Source: Sparassis latifolia
Taxonomy: Eukaryota; Basidiomycota; Agaricomycetes; Polyporales; Sparassidaceae
Assembly: GCA_018466975.1 (NCBI GenBank)
Contig: CM031555.1
Location: 1,240,001 to 1,304,000, forward strand
Direction of reading: 5' to 3'
DNA length: 64,000 nucleotides
A program made the translations under genes and the position numbers. This document shows positions 27,381 through 38,357 of the stretch, piece by piece. The notes under the pieces are model-generated. The model was not told the DNA's origin. It did not search any database and saw only the letters and a program-made list of their open reading frames with translations. Within the stretch, counting starts at the first letter, position 1; the number at the start of each line of letters is the position of its first letter.

Positions 27381-27653
27381 GTTTCGAAGTCTTCTCAAAA
27401 GTAACAAACAGTAAGGAGGACTGGGATGACTCCGTAATGGGTCGTCCGAGATCTATAACGGTGAACGCGTGTAACAACGAGAACGCTTACACAGGAGTAC
27501 GTTTCCCAAAGCAGGCTGAGTTACATAGTAGACCGTGACGCGCTGCACGTGGTGATATCAAACATTTGAAGTCGTGTTTTGCTTTTTTGTGACTACCATC
27601 TGGACCTTGTGATTCATTACATCCAAAAAGACCAGCAGCGTGCAAGAGGCGAG
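27381..27653. promoter_or_regulatory. Shared upstream region of UBA3 and RCL1
   Basis: This 273 bp gap between divergent start codons probably acts as a bidirectional promoter. No specific site is claimed. Confidence 0.5.
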
Positions 27654-29130
27654 ATGGCACAGGAAAGCGACGTGCTGCGATTTAGCGGACATCAATACAT
27701 GCGCCATCGCCTGGTCTTGTCTGTCCTGAGTGGAAAACCCGTTCGAATAGACAAAATTCGCTCCAGTGACAAGAATCCTGGTCTCAGAGGTGCGTGCTGC
27801 CGTTTGGTGGTACCGATGTTACTTCTAAGCTCTGGGGGAATTCGCAGATTATGAAGTCAGTCTGTTGAGGCTTCTCGAGAGAATCACGAATGGCACTGTG
27901 ATCGAGATCTCTGTTACTGGTATGTCAGGCCGCCTTGCTACTGAGGTAGAGGCTTGACCTTCAGCCAGGTACCGCTATCCTGCTCAAACCAGGAGTCATA
28001 GCAGGGGGACAAGCCACGCATGACTGTCCGTTGTCGCGGTCGATAGGCTACTTCTTAGAACCAGTAGTTATGCTTGCACCATTTGCCAAGAAGCCATTGC
28101 AGCTAACACTGCGAGGGATAACATCGGATGACCATGATTTGTCTGTGAGTGAATCTTTCGACTGATGCCTTTGAGTATATGATGAAGCTTCGCAGGTTGA
28201 CCTCATCCGCACGGTGACGCTCCCTCACCTGCAGCTGTTCGGTGTATCAGAAGGATTGGAACTCCGTGTATGTCATATCGTTCTCAAACAGCGTGTTTAT
28301 TGAATGGTGCGTACAGATCAAGAAAAGGGGCAGCCCTCCGTTGGGAGGCGGAGAGATTCAGTTCCTATGCCCAATAGTAAGGCAGGTCAAGACACTAAAT
28401 TTCGTCGACCCTGGAAAAATCAGACGAATACGAGGGATTTCGTGAGTTACTGGGCTTCATGCTCATTGTGAGCTTCGCTGATCCTCTGACACAGGCATGC
28501 TGTTCGCGTCAGCCCGCAATTTTCTAACCGCATGATTGAGGCATCGCGATCCATTCTCAACCGCTACATTCCCGACATATATTTGTACTCCGATGTCTAT
28601 AAGGGAGAAGACAGTGGGAAGTGGGTAGTCGTGCAACGCTCCACCATCAAATGACTGAGAATGGTCGTTGTTTCAGATCGCCAGGGTACGGGTTAAGCCT
28701 TCTTGCGGAGTCCACAACGGGCGCCATGCATTGTTCTGAAGCGACCTCTCAGCCTGGCGTGGCGCCTGAGGACATCGCATTGCTTGCATCCCGCGCTCTT
28801 CTCTCGGAGATTCGTAGAGGAGGCTGTGTTGATAGGCGCCATCAGACCTTGGTCTTACTCATGATGGTCCTCGGGAGCGAGGATGTAGGTCGATGTGTCA
28901 TGGGAGAGCCCACTCCGCGGACGTGAGCATTGTGGAACTCACCCGTGTTTTCGTTGTTGATCGCTGACCTGCCTCTCTGCTTTAGCATTCAGTTCCTCAG
29001 AGATCTTAGGGATTGCTTTGGAACTTCGTTCATGATCGCTCCAGCTGATCCAAAGGACGAGTCCTCGTCACAGTTACTTTTCTCGTGTTACGGTGTTGGC
29101 TTCGTCAACGTAAATAGGACGTTGGCATGA
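27654..29130 (+). CDS. RCL1: Rcl1, RNA 3'-phosphate cyclase-like rRNA processing protein
   Basis: Rcl1 is a nucleolar U3/SSU-processome protein that works with Bms1 in 18S rRNA maturation and lacks cyclase activity. Start at 27654: MAQESDVLRFSGHQYMRHRL, then SGKPVRIDKIRSSDKNPGLR. The short exons continue DYEVSLLRLLERITNGTVIE, GTAILLKPGVIAGGQATHDC, SRSIGYFLEPVVMLAPFAKK and PLQLTLRGITSDDHDLS. Next come VDLIRTVTLPHLQLFGVSEG, IKKRGSPPLGGGEIQFLCPI and VDPGKIRRIRGIS. After that: HAVRVSPQFSNRMIEASRSI, PGYGLSLLAESTTGAM and the C-terminal FLRDLRDCFGTSFMIAPADP. It ends FVNVNRTLA*. The opening SGHxxxRxRLVLS with GLRDYE is Rcl1-type, not the RtcA cyclase type. Eight short GT-AG introns. Complete. Confidence 0.94.
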
Positions 29131-29544
29131 CGGGCTACTCGACTTCGTGCATTGTCCATATCATCTTGTGCGCGTCATGCTGTGCTCGTTTTAATTATTC
29201 TGATACCAACGTCCAGAATACATGCTGCTCACATTTGATGCAAGCAATGTCAACTTGGAGACAAGCTACGTCCCTGGATGTTATCAACGTCAAATATTCA
29301 GGAAGATATTTGTCGCGGAACGGTTTGCAATTGGCTAAGACTGGCGTGTCTCACGCCGGTCCAGAAGTTGGCTGCACAGGCGCATCTGTCATACAACCAA
29401 CAGTCAGAGCAACGGTGACAGACATGAGCCGTCAATCGAAGTGTTAGGAACGAAAATTCACAACGCAACGAGTGCTGTGTCACTACAAGAGCTAATACAG
29501 GACTCTTGGCTCATCGTGTAGATCTCCTGGGCATACATGATACA
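29131..29544. other. Convergent 3' region of RCL1 and NPR2
   Basis: A 414 bp gap between convergent stops. No coding signal seen. Confidence 0.4.
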
Positions 29545-31649
29545 CTAGCGATATATGATGGAGACCCGTCCAAGATCGCCATCGCCCTTCCCCCCGCCCG
29601 CAAGAATGAGCCATTGTTTTAGAATGGGCCAACCAACTTCGAAGAGGGTGCACAGCTCGTCGGTGTGGTGTTCACCATCAAGCAAAGGGATTAGATTAGG
29701 AGGAAACGGCGGCCCTGCTTGATGCACGACAGGTCTTGAAGGAGAATGCGAAACGCGGCGAGGCCGCGTGTACCCGTCACCAAGGTCGCGACCGCCAAGA
29801 GAGTCGATAGACGCATTGACAGCTGATGCAGACGACACGAGAGGAGGCGCCAACGAGTGGACACTGGAGCTATGTGCGCGCATCCGAAAGAGTGGAGTTT
29901 GATCAGGGTGCTTATGACTGTCCGGATTGTCTCGGTCTCGTAGATGCTCCAAAGACGACTCTGCTGCACTAGCTCGTCGGGTTGGCTGGATACCGGCTCT
30001 CTCCCACCGTGCAGCCATCGCTTCCGCGCCAACTGCAGCGACTGTAGGGAAGACATCTTGAAGACGCCCCCTGATGCCCCTCGGGGTAGGTTCCGGAAGA
30101 GCTACCGGTGCCCTTGGTTGAAACATCGGCGCATAACTCTTGCTTCGCTTCCTGCCAATGGAAGTCACACGTTTCTCTCCCTGCTGAGCGTCTGCCTCGG
30201 CCGAAAGGAGGATAGGCCAACGATGGACTCTCCGCAAAAAGCCCTTAAGAAATAAACAACATATGAGATGATGGTTGAACACAATTAGGACAGTTAATAC
30301 CTTGATCACGCCAAAACTGGTGAACCTACGGACGTCGATGCCAAGAGACTGTACGTCGTGGTCCTCCATCCACTCTCGGATCGTCTTGCCGGGCTTCAGG
30401 CGAGAATACAGATGCAGAAGTTTCGGCCAATCGGCAATGACTTGTCCTGCGTATGATGATCAGAAATCACGTCGCAGCACATGCAGCTCGAGGGCCATGG
30501 CCACTCACCAGGTCTAGTCGCGTATGGACCGCATTCTTCTTTTACATGAGACTCATCTACGAGCCACTGGATGCTCTTGCGAAGCGTGTACATGTTCGAG
30601 TACTGAAAAATATCAATCATCATGACTACCTGGTAGTACCTGATAGATAAGGTCTCAAAATCCGTGCACATGTACCGAAAAAACCGCTCCTACAGTAAGT
30701 GTGAGATTGCTTGTCGAGTTAGGCCAACGTCGCACTCAGCTAGACGCGCAATGCGGCTGACATGGTTAGTGCCGTCAATAAATTGGCAAACCTGAACGAC
30801 CCTATCAGGTCGCTAAGAGCCAACGAGAGTTGAACGAGGCTACCTTGACCATTGTCAGATCCCAATTGGGCTCGATCCTTCGAGTAAGATTTATCAGGGC
30901 AAGGGGCACCATCCAATCCTTGACCACGGGAGGGTTTGGATAGAAAGGAAAAATCTTCAGCTCGATAGAGTTGAACATGTCGATGGCGATAGAGGTCTCC
31001 GAATATGAGTTAAGGTCCTCGTACAATTGCTCTAGAATGGCATGAATGGCCGGCGAACTTTCAGGTGACGAAAGAAAGGCAGACTCTTCCTGGATCAGTT
31101 GAGGATTTATTCACAGATAAATAAGACATCAATGTAGCCTACCTCGCACGTGGTGAGGACCCGGCTAACCTTGCGGACAACGGGTTCATAACAACTCAGA
31201 TCCGCATTGCGGTCGAAGACAAAACACAGGTTATACCGAAAGTAGTTGCGCTCATAATTTCCTCGCAGCTCCATTGGAAAACCAATGATGCGGTACTTTC
31301 TGGTCGCACAAATGACCAATCTACCACAGAGTGCGCTGGGGGGCATGACATATTTTGAGATATCGTCGAAGTTGAACAGACATCGATTAGCTGAGACAGG
31401 ACGAAGCCGTGGACTGAGAATTTGACGTGAGTCTAACCGCTGTAAGGATGGACTATCCGGGAGTGAAAGAGTGGATGAGGCTGAGGTCGGGGTGTGGAGG
31501 GCGGTGTTTGCGAAGGAGGATGATATCGGACCCGACAAAATGAGACCTTCCGGGACCTGGTAGACAACTTTGGGACCTTGATGAACGTCAAAGACGGTGT
31601 AGAACACAGATTCTATGCGCGGAAAGAAAGAACCGCCTGCAGAAGACAT
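29545..31649 (-). CDS. NPR2: Nitrogen permease regulator 2 (SEACIT/GATOR1 subunit)
   Basis: Npr2 with Npr3 and Iml1 forms the GATOR1/SEACIT GAP complex that inhibits TORC1 on nitrogen limitation, acting at the vacuole. Start at 31649: MSSAGGSFFPRIESVFYTVF, then DVHQGPKVVYQVPEGLI (longin-like start). A Ser-rich loop leads to FDDISKYVMPPSALCGRLVI and YRIIGFPMELRGNYERNYFR, then NLCFVFDRNADLSCYEPVVR. After an intron: EQLYEDLNSYSETSIAIDMF and ELKIFPFYPNPPVVKDWMVP. Next are WDLTMVK, VCQFIDGTNHVSRIARLAEC and DVGLTRQAISHLL. The winged-helix part follows: MMIDIFQYSNMYTLRKSIQW, LLHLYSRLKPGKTIREWMED, LGIDVRRFTSFGVIKGFLRR and VHRWPILL. A long Ser/Pro/Arg-rich insert precedes the conserved end LDGEHHTDELCTLFEVGWPI and a short tail ending VSIIYR*. 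Complete. Confidence 0.92.
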
Positions 31650-32814
31650 TCAGACACACTAGTAGGAGCATTAGTGTCGTGGGAAAAACTCCCGGAGGGG
31701 CTCGCCAAGCGCCGGCGCGGCGAAACTGCACTCGCATGGTCGTGGCGCGGGAGCTGGCGAGCTGGCGCAACTGGCGCAGCTAAAATTCGCCCTTTTGCGC
31801 GGGGAAACGAAAATCCCCCCCGCCCCTTCCCCCCAATCGCCCGGAGGCCGAGATAGAGGTGCGCAAAATTAATTCAGACCCTATATTAGGGGTTGGAGAC
31901 CTCTAGCCGCCCCACAAGGGTCGGTTATCCCTGAAACTGGCCAAAATACTGCCTTTTTGGGAAGGTACTCTCGTCGTTGCGCCAGGTATTGCCATCCAGG
32001 GTCGGTGCGCCAACCTGGCGCTCGCCATTTGCGCCAGGCACGGCGAGGTGGTGAGGTTTTGCCAACAACACTAACACTTGAGACCCTCCCGGATTTGTAT
32101 CCCTGAGTGAATGTAAAGTTTGCCTGCCTTACAATGTCACCGTTTGTCGCTAGTACAAATTTATTGATAAAGTTTACATGTGTGATCGGGGCTGAATAGG
32201 GACTCAATTGACCAATTAAATTTGTTACTTGGGCAAACAGAAACTGCGTTTCATCTACAAACGGTTACTTTGTAGTGAGCACGAAATTCATCATTTGTCG
32301 AGCAAATTTGAGTTGGTCTCGGGTGTCGAGCATGCAGTGCTCGCCGGGGATCTCCGCTGTTGCTATCCGTTGAATTGGAGAATCTACGATCCTCATCCCA
32401 CAGCCACCGAACATATGGTCCAGTCCATGCATGATGGCAGACTGTCATTCCGATTCATCACTGCATCCTATAATCATGATTCCGATATGTCGGACGTCTT
32501 CTCTGTAACACAGGTTTTGTTTCCCTTAGCGACCAAATTCTCGCATACGTATATAACATGAGATGGCTGCATTCCGGATCCCCAGCTCCTCAGTTCTTTC
32601 GTTCGGGCTCAGCTTATCCGGGTTCAAGCACTGGCTGGTAGGCATCATCTCCGCGTTCAAAATACATCCACTGATGATCCCCATCGCAGCTTAACTTGGT
32701 TTTTCGTTCCTATTCTGCTGTTGTCTTCTCATCTTGTCCTCGGTCTACATTCATTGCATATCTCGTTGATTGACGATTTTTGTTTCCCACTTTCTCGACA
32801 CCTACTCAATCAAG
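31650..32814. other. 1.17 kb intergenic region with a GCGCCA-rich block
   Basis: No gene recognised. From about 31710 to 32045 the words TGGCGC and GCGCCA recur many times in both orientations (e.g. GAGCTGGCGAGCTGGCGC near 31750 and GCGCCAACCTGGCGCTCGCC near 32008). They form a loose inverted arrangement upstream of NPR2. The right part (32700-32814) is CT-rich and should be the promoter and leader of the repeat protein gene. Confidence 0.45.
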
Positions 32815-34038
32815 ATGCACGTTTCTACCGTTGCTGCTCTTGCTATCGCCGCGGCGGCGGCGCCTTCTTTGACATCGTAAGTATGTCCGTTATAGATCAG
32901 CATCTCGGTGCTCAAGACTAAACCAGTGCCGTGCCCGTCGAGGCGAGAGGTAGCATTGATGCTCACACCATCGACCAGAGCATCCAACTTGCTACCCATG
33001 CTGCGAATGCCGTCCCTTATGTCAGGAACACCTGGGACAAGGTCTTCCACAAACGACGGTATGTACATGATCCTCCACTCCCACCTGTCCTTGAAGATTT
33101 ACGTTCAAGTATGCATAGCGACTTTCATCACGAACCTGTGACTCGGAGCGTCTCTTCCGGTGCTATCAAGGATGGTATCGAAATCGTGAATGGCGCGGCA
33201 AACGCAGTTCCCGCAGTTCAAAATGCCTGGAACTCCGTGTTCCACAAGCACCGGGACCTTGACGATCTTGTAGCACGAAGAGTCACTGCCGATCGCATCA
33301 AGGATGGCCTCGACATCGTCAATGGCGCGGCAAACGCAGTTCCAGCGGTTCAAAACGCCTGGAACTCCGTAGCCCACAGGCACCGGGACGTTGACGATCT
33401 CATAGCACGAAGAGTCGCTGCCGGTCACATCAAGGATGGCCTCGACATCGTCAATGGCGCGGCAAACGCAGTTCCAGCGGTTCAAAATGCCTGGAATTCC
33501 GTATCCCACAAGCACCGGTGCGTTGTCAATTTTCCTAAATTCCCATATGGTACTTATGCGGGCATAGTGAGTATTACGAGCCTTTGGCTCGCAGAGTCTC
33601 TGCCGGCGCCATTAAGGATGGCATCGAAATCGTCAATGACGCTGCCAACGCTGTTCCTGCTGTTAAAAATGCCTGGGATTCTGTTTTCCACCACAAGCAG
33701 AGGGATTTAGATGAGCTCATGGCTCGCACAATCACTGCTGGTGGGATCAAGGACGGCATCGAGATTGTCAACGATGCGGCGAACGCAGTTCCTGCTATCA
33801 AGAATGCTTGGGATTCTGTGTTCCACAAGCAACGGTGCGTGGCTTGCGAGTGTTCTCAATTCGATGTTGAAGTTGGTCGCGTAGTGAATTCGACGAACTC
33901 ATGGCGCGCACGATTACTGCTGGTGATATCAAAGACGGCATCGAGATTGTCAACGATGCTGCGAACGCTGTGCCGGCGATCAAGAACGCTTGGGATTCCG
34001 TCGTCCACCGCCACCGCTCGCTCAATGAGCTCGACTGA
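32815..34038 (+). CDS. Secreted tandem-repeat protein, seven ~45-residue units
   Basis: I do not recognise the family. Exon 1 (32815-32876) encodes a signal peptide, MHVSTVAALAIAAAAAPSLT. Exons 2-5 (32927-33058, 33110-33517, 33568-33834, 33885-34038) encode one divergent and six clear repeats. The core reads IKDGIEIVNDAANAVPAIKN followed by AWDSVFHKQR. Variants are GLDIVNGAANAVPAVQ and HKHR/HRHR. Between cores lies DLDELMARTITAGG or DLDDLVARRVTAD. The three internal introns all interrupt the same Arg codon (CG|A/T) at the end of the HKxR motif, so exon boundaries equal repeat boundaries. Three of the linkers carry an RR dibasic site and the last two have RT instead. The repeat looks amphipathic and alpha-helical. 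It could be a Kex2-type repeat precursor or a structural secreted protein; both are inference. The protein ends HRSLNELD*. Confidence 0.82.
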
Positions 34039-34118
34039 GGTGTTTTTACGGAGAATTTTTTGGGAGGATGTCTGCACCATGTATATCACTACTTGATGAG
34101 ATTACGATGACGACTGAG

Positions 34119-34177
34119 GAGCTATCTCTCGCTGTGGAGCTATCTCTCGCTGTGGAGCTATCTCTCGCTGTGGAGCT
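34119..34177. repeat. 18 bp tandem repeat, three copies
   Basis: GAGCTATCTCTCGCTGTG is repeated three times without change and is followed by a partial GAGCT. It lies 80 bp after the stop of the repeat-protein gene, outside any recognised frame. Confidence 0.9.
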
Positions 34178-34317
34178 GCAGTGAGTAAACCTTGACGCGT
34201 CAAGTATGGAAGCCACGGTCACGATACCGTGTTTCAAGTTGATCACATGCTTTTGGTTTCTCAATCATCGATAAGTAGACATGTCTGCGGCATGTTCGCT
34301 GATACTGCTGCTTTGAC

Positions 34318-35844
34318 ATGGCGGCGACTACTCCTCCTGGTTTTCGTACTCTCCCGCTACCTGTGAGGCAGCTATCGTTGGCGGTGGTTTTGCGGTGTGG
34401 ACAGTCTTTCCGATGGAGGATTTTCCCCCTCATGTCTGGCAACAGCCTCACTACTGACGCATCATCTCCCACACATGAATATCGTCTATGTCTACGTGAC
34501 CGCGTGGTATGTCTCAGACAGTCGCCTGACATGCTCTTTTACCGCTCAGTATTCCCCGGACTTCCGCCTTCTGCTGTCATGGCAGGTGCCAGAGAAACAG
34601 AAACTCTAGCTTGGATTTACGATTACTTCCAACTCCACGTTGATCTTACGCATCTCTATGAGCAGTGGAGTGACCGCGATTCAGTGCTCCACAATTTCAA
34701 GGACAGATTTGCGGGCATCAGGATGCTGAGACAGGACCCGTTTGAAAACCTCATCTCGTGCGTCTGTCGTTCATGTAGTCATCTTGTACCACCATAGCTT
34801 GGAAGATAGGTTCATATGCTCTTCAAATAACAACATATCTCGCATCACGAAGATGGTCAAGTCCCTCTGTCAACATTACTCTCCACCGCTTTTGACGTTG
34901 GCACCGCCAGCCACATCGTCTGGTGAACCCACGTCTGAAGAGCACAGTGCAACAGATTCATATCACCCCTTTCCACCGCCATCCGTCTTGGCCTCTTCCG
35001 AAGTGTCTGCCAAGCTGCGCTCCTTAGGGTTTGGCTACCGTGCCGACTTCATTCAGAAGACGGCGAAAATGCTCGTAGAGGCGCATGGCACTACGAAGGC
35101 TGTAGAGGATTCATTGGAGCCGTCAGAGAGGTGGCTTCTCACGTTGCGACGAATGAGTACCTGCGATGCAAGGGAGGAGCTGCTCAAGTTCATGGGTGTA
35201 GGCCGTAAGGTGGCCGATTGCATCCTGCTTATGAGTCTCGACAAGGTGAGTACATCCGTCTGTATAGATTGTCGTAAACGAAGCTGAGTTATCGGTGCAT
35301 GCTCAGAACGAGGTCATCCCGGTCGATACTCACGTCCACCAGATTGCAGTCAAGCACTACGGTTTACGGGTGTTGGCAAAGGGGAAGGCCAACATGACAC
35401 CAAAATTGTACGAGGAAGTTAGCACCAAGTTGGCGGCAGTGTGGGGAGACTACGCAGGTTGGGCGCACTCTGTATGTTTGCTCGGATGTCCTGTGCACCG
35501 TAGCGGCTAATTTGTCTCTAAAGGTCCTCTTCACCTCGGATCTCAGATCATTCTCTTCCCATGGACTACCATCACCCTCACCTACACCCTCAGTTGCTGG
35601 GTCACCCCAGAAAACGGCAGGTGCTGGGAGCGTATCCGACACTGCACGTCCGAGTCCGACCAAACGAAAAAGGGTCAAGGTGGTTCAGCTGGTTAACAAG
35701 GGAAGTGGAACGATCATAGACCATCAACTAAACCTTCCGACCGCTGTTGGCTCAGAGATGGACGACGACCACATTTTGAGCCTGGCCGATAGAGTGAAGC
35801 GGCGGCGACGGACGAAGATGGTGGAGGTGACATTAATGCAGTAG
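34318..35844 (+). CDS. OGG1: 8-oxoguanine DNA glycosylase/AP lyase
   Basis: A nuclear and/or mitochondrial base-excision repair enzyme that removes 8-oxoG opposite C. Start 34318: MAATTPPGFRTLPLPVRQLS, then VVLRCGQSFRWRIF, matching the OGG1 N-terminal fold, and FYRSVFPGLPPS. After the first intron comes the helix-hairpin-helix region: CSSNNNISRITKMVKSLCQH, LRSLGFGYRADFIQKTAKML and EELLKFMGVGRKVADCILLM. The catalytic Lys is in GVGRKVADC. The catalytic Asp is in the next exon, VIPVDTHVHQIAVKHYGLRV. The final exon encodes LYEEVSTKLAAVWGDYAGWA, and, after an intron, VLFTSDLRSF. A basic, Ser/Pro-rich tail of about 90 residues (SPTKRKRVKVV, RVKRRRRTKMVEV) is typical of fungal OGG1 and may hold a nuclear localisation signal. 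Confidence 0.94.
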
Positions 35845-36096
35845 TTCGGCTAGACGATATCCTATCATATTCCCATGTATTTCTTGGAGGGTATGAGACA
35901 TTCAGTTATTCTAGCAGTATTACATTTCGATGCAGCCTGCAGCAGCTGTCGCCTGGATGCCGGTAGGTGAACCTGATCAAGAGATAGCAACTCGTCTCGC
36001 AGGAACGCGTCATACAGATCTGTCTCCCGCTCCACCATCAGTAGAATTGCTACCTGCATCTTCCAGGATACCCCTGCCCTGCATTGTACATAACTC

Positions 36097-38195
36097 ATGT
36101 CGTCTCAAAAAGCCAAGCAGAAGGAGGTAGCCGAGCCCGAGGCGGACCAGCCTGAGAACGACGCACAGGACGACTCAGGCTCCGATCTCTCCGAGGAAGA
36201 CCACGATCAGGCCAGTTCCACGCTACCAGAGGCTAGCGTTTCGTCCGCCTCGATCAAGAAGAAAAAGAAGAAACGGTCCAAGGCGTTGAAGGCTCTCCGG
36301 GGAAGCAAAGATGGAATCCCGCAGAAAGTTGTAGATGCGGTACTTGAGAAGGTCCGCGCGGAGGGCGGCGAGGCAGCGAGCGCGGACGAGGCCACGGTAA
36401 GGATGGCGCTGGAGCATTTAAAGATCAAGGATGTTATTCAAGGCAAGGCGGGGATTGGAGGAAGGAACAGGAAAGATACCGGCGACCACAAGGTAGGTTG
36501 CATACATGCTCACTGCGCAAGTGCTCTTCAGATATAACATCGCAGTTCTGGGCAACACAACCTGTCCCTCAACTTGGTGAGAAAAGATGTTGATGCGAGG
36601 TGTGGCGGTTTCTAACCGTAGATGACAGGCGAGGGCCCCCCGCTCGCGGATGGTTACATTGAACCCTCTATACCACCAGAAGAGGTTCGCCAGGAAGCGT
36701 ATCCATTACCCAAAGACTTCGAGTGGTCAACTCTGGACATCAATGATCCCTCGCAGGTGAGTAATCTTTATTTCCGCTTTCATTCACGGCTAACATTACG
36801 TTCAGCTGCGAGAGCTGTACGAGCTTTTGTCAGGACACTATGTGGAAGATGACGATGCGTCCTTCCGTTTCCAGTATTCTGCAGAATTCTTGCAATGGTA
36901 TGTTCACGTTTGACCGTCGGACGCGTGCGACTTCTTATACTCATCACACAGGGCTCTCATGCCTCCCGGATACAACAAAGAATGGCACCTCGGTGTGCGC
37001 GTGGCGGCAAACAAGAAGCTGGTGGCTTTTGTTTCTGGCATACCGCTCACACTACGTGTTCGAGAAAAGTGCGTCTCTGTGCTCCACGCTTCGCCTATGC
37101 ATCCCCGACCAACATGCATCCAGTGTTTTCAATGCCAGCGAAGTTAATTTCCTCTGTGTCCACAAAAAGCTGCGATCGAAACGTCTGGCTCCTGTCTTGA
37201 TCAAAGAGATTACCCGTCTATGTCACAGGAAAGGAGTATTTCAGGCTTTGTACACAGCGGGTGTGCTTCTCCCGACGCCCATCTCGACATGTCGGTACGT
37301 ACAGGCAAGAGGTCGTAACCACCATCCCGTAATCAGGTTTTTTTGACAGATACCACCACCGATGCCTAAACATCCACAAGTTGGTCGACGTACGCTTCAC
37401 GCACGTTCCCTCAAACATGACCTTAGCACGGATGATCCGTCTGAACAAGGTTCCTGACCGTCCACATCTCCTCGACCCTCAGTTCGGACTGCGGGAGATG
37501 GAAGAGAAGGATGTTCCCAAAGTCGCAGAGCTCTTCGCGAAGTTCATGCGACGCTTTGGCATGGTGCAAGTCATGACGCTGGATGAAGTACGGCACTATC
37601 TGCTGAGTGGAACGGGCGAAGGGCCGAGGACGAAAGATAGTTGGTCCACGAGGCGAGAAGGGCAGGTTGTGTGGACATATGTTGTCGAGGTCAGCCCATT
37701 GACAGTACATGTGTATAGCGGTCCTGACATTATCGTGCAGAATCCGGAGACGCACAAAATCACCGATTTTTTCTCGTTCTACTCTCTGCCCTCGACTATC
37801 ATAAATTCGGAGAAGCACAATGTTCTCCAAGCCGCGTACCTGTTTTACTATGCGACAGATGTTGCTCTCCACGACGCCGCAGAGCTGGACGGCCGGCTGA
37901 AGAAGCGGCTGGAAGAGCTTATCGGCGACTGTCTTGTCACTGCGAATGCAGCAGGGTTTGATGTTCTCAATGCGCTGTCGCTCATGGACAATTGCCAATT
38001 CATGCAAGACTTGAAGGTACGATATTCATCTTGAATTTACATGCGGTTTCTTGCCTAAAAAGTCGTCGTCAGTTCGGTCTGGGCGACGGCATGTTGAACT
38101 ACTACCTGTACAACTGGCGGACAGCACCGCTGGCAGGTGTGAACGCCATTGGGGATGTGCCTGCGGGCAAAGGTATTGGGGTCGTAATGCTCTGA
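36097..38195 (+). CDS. NMT1: Glycylpeptide N-tetradecanoyltransferase (N-myristoyltransferase)
   Basis: The enzyme transfers myristate from myristoyl-CoA to N-terminal Gly of target proteins, mainly at cytosolic ribosomes. Start 36097 gives an acidic N-terminus and a Lys block ([16 protein letters not shown]), typical for ribosome targeting. Then small exons: [44 protein letters not shown] and [20 protein letters not shown]. The acyl-CoA region includes [20 protein letters not shown] and [36 protein letters not shown] and [20 protein letters not shown] follow. Then [20 protein letters not shown] and [12 protein letters not shown]. The C-terminal fold has [52 protein letters not shown] and GIGVVML*. 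The terminal Leu carboxylate is the catalytic base in this family and is present. Introns GT-AG; complete. Confidence 0.96.
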
Positions 38196-38357
38196 AGTTT
38201 CAAATGTAAGTTGCACCGATACCATCGCTAACAACTACATGACATTCTACTGCGAAATTTACAATTATCTGTCCGTCGACGCTCTGTCGTTATCCTAGTC
38301 AAGATACCACCTAATACAACAGTTTGCGTACAACACGCCTGCTCATGCCATGAGGGA

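Noticed and set aside
29131..29544. Plus-strand open frame after RCL1
   Set aside because: RCL1 ends with the normal family C-terminus; the following frame is Cys/His-rich by chance and has no start or domain.
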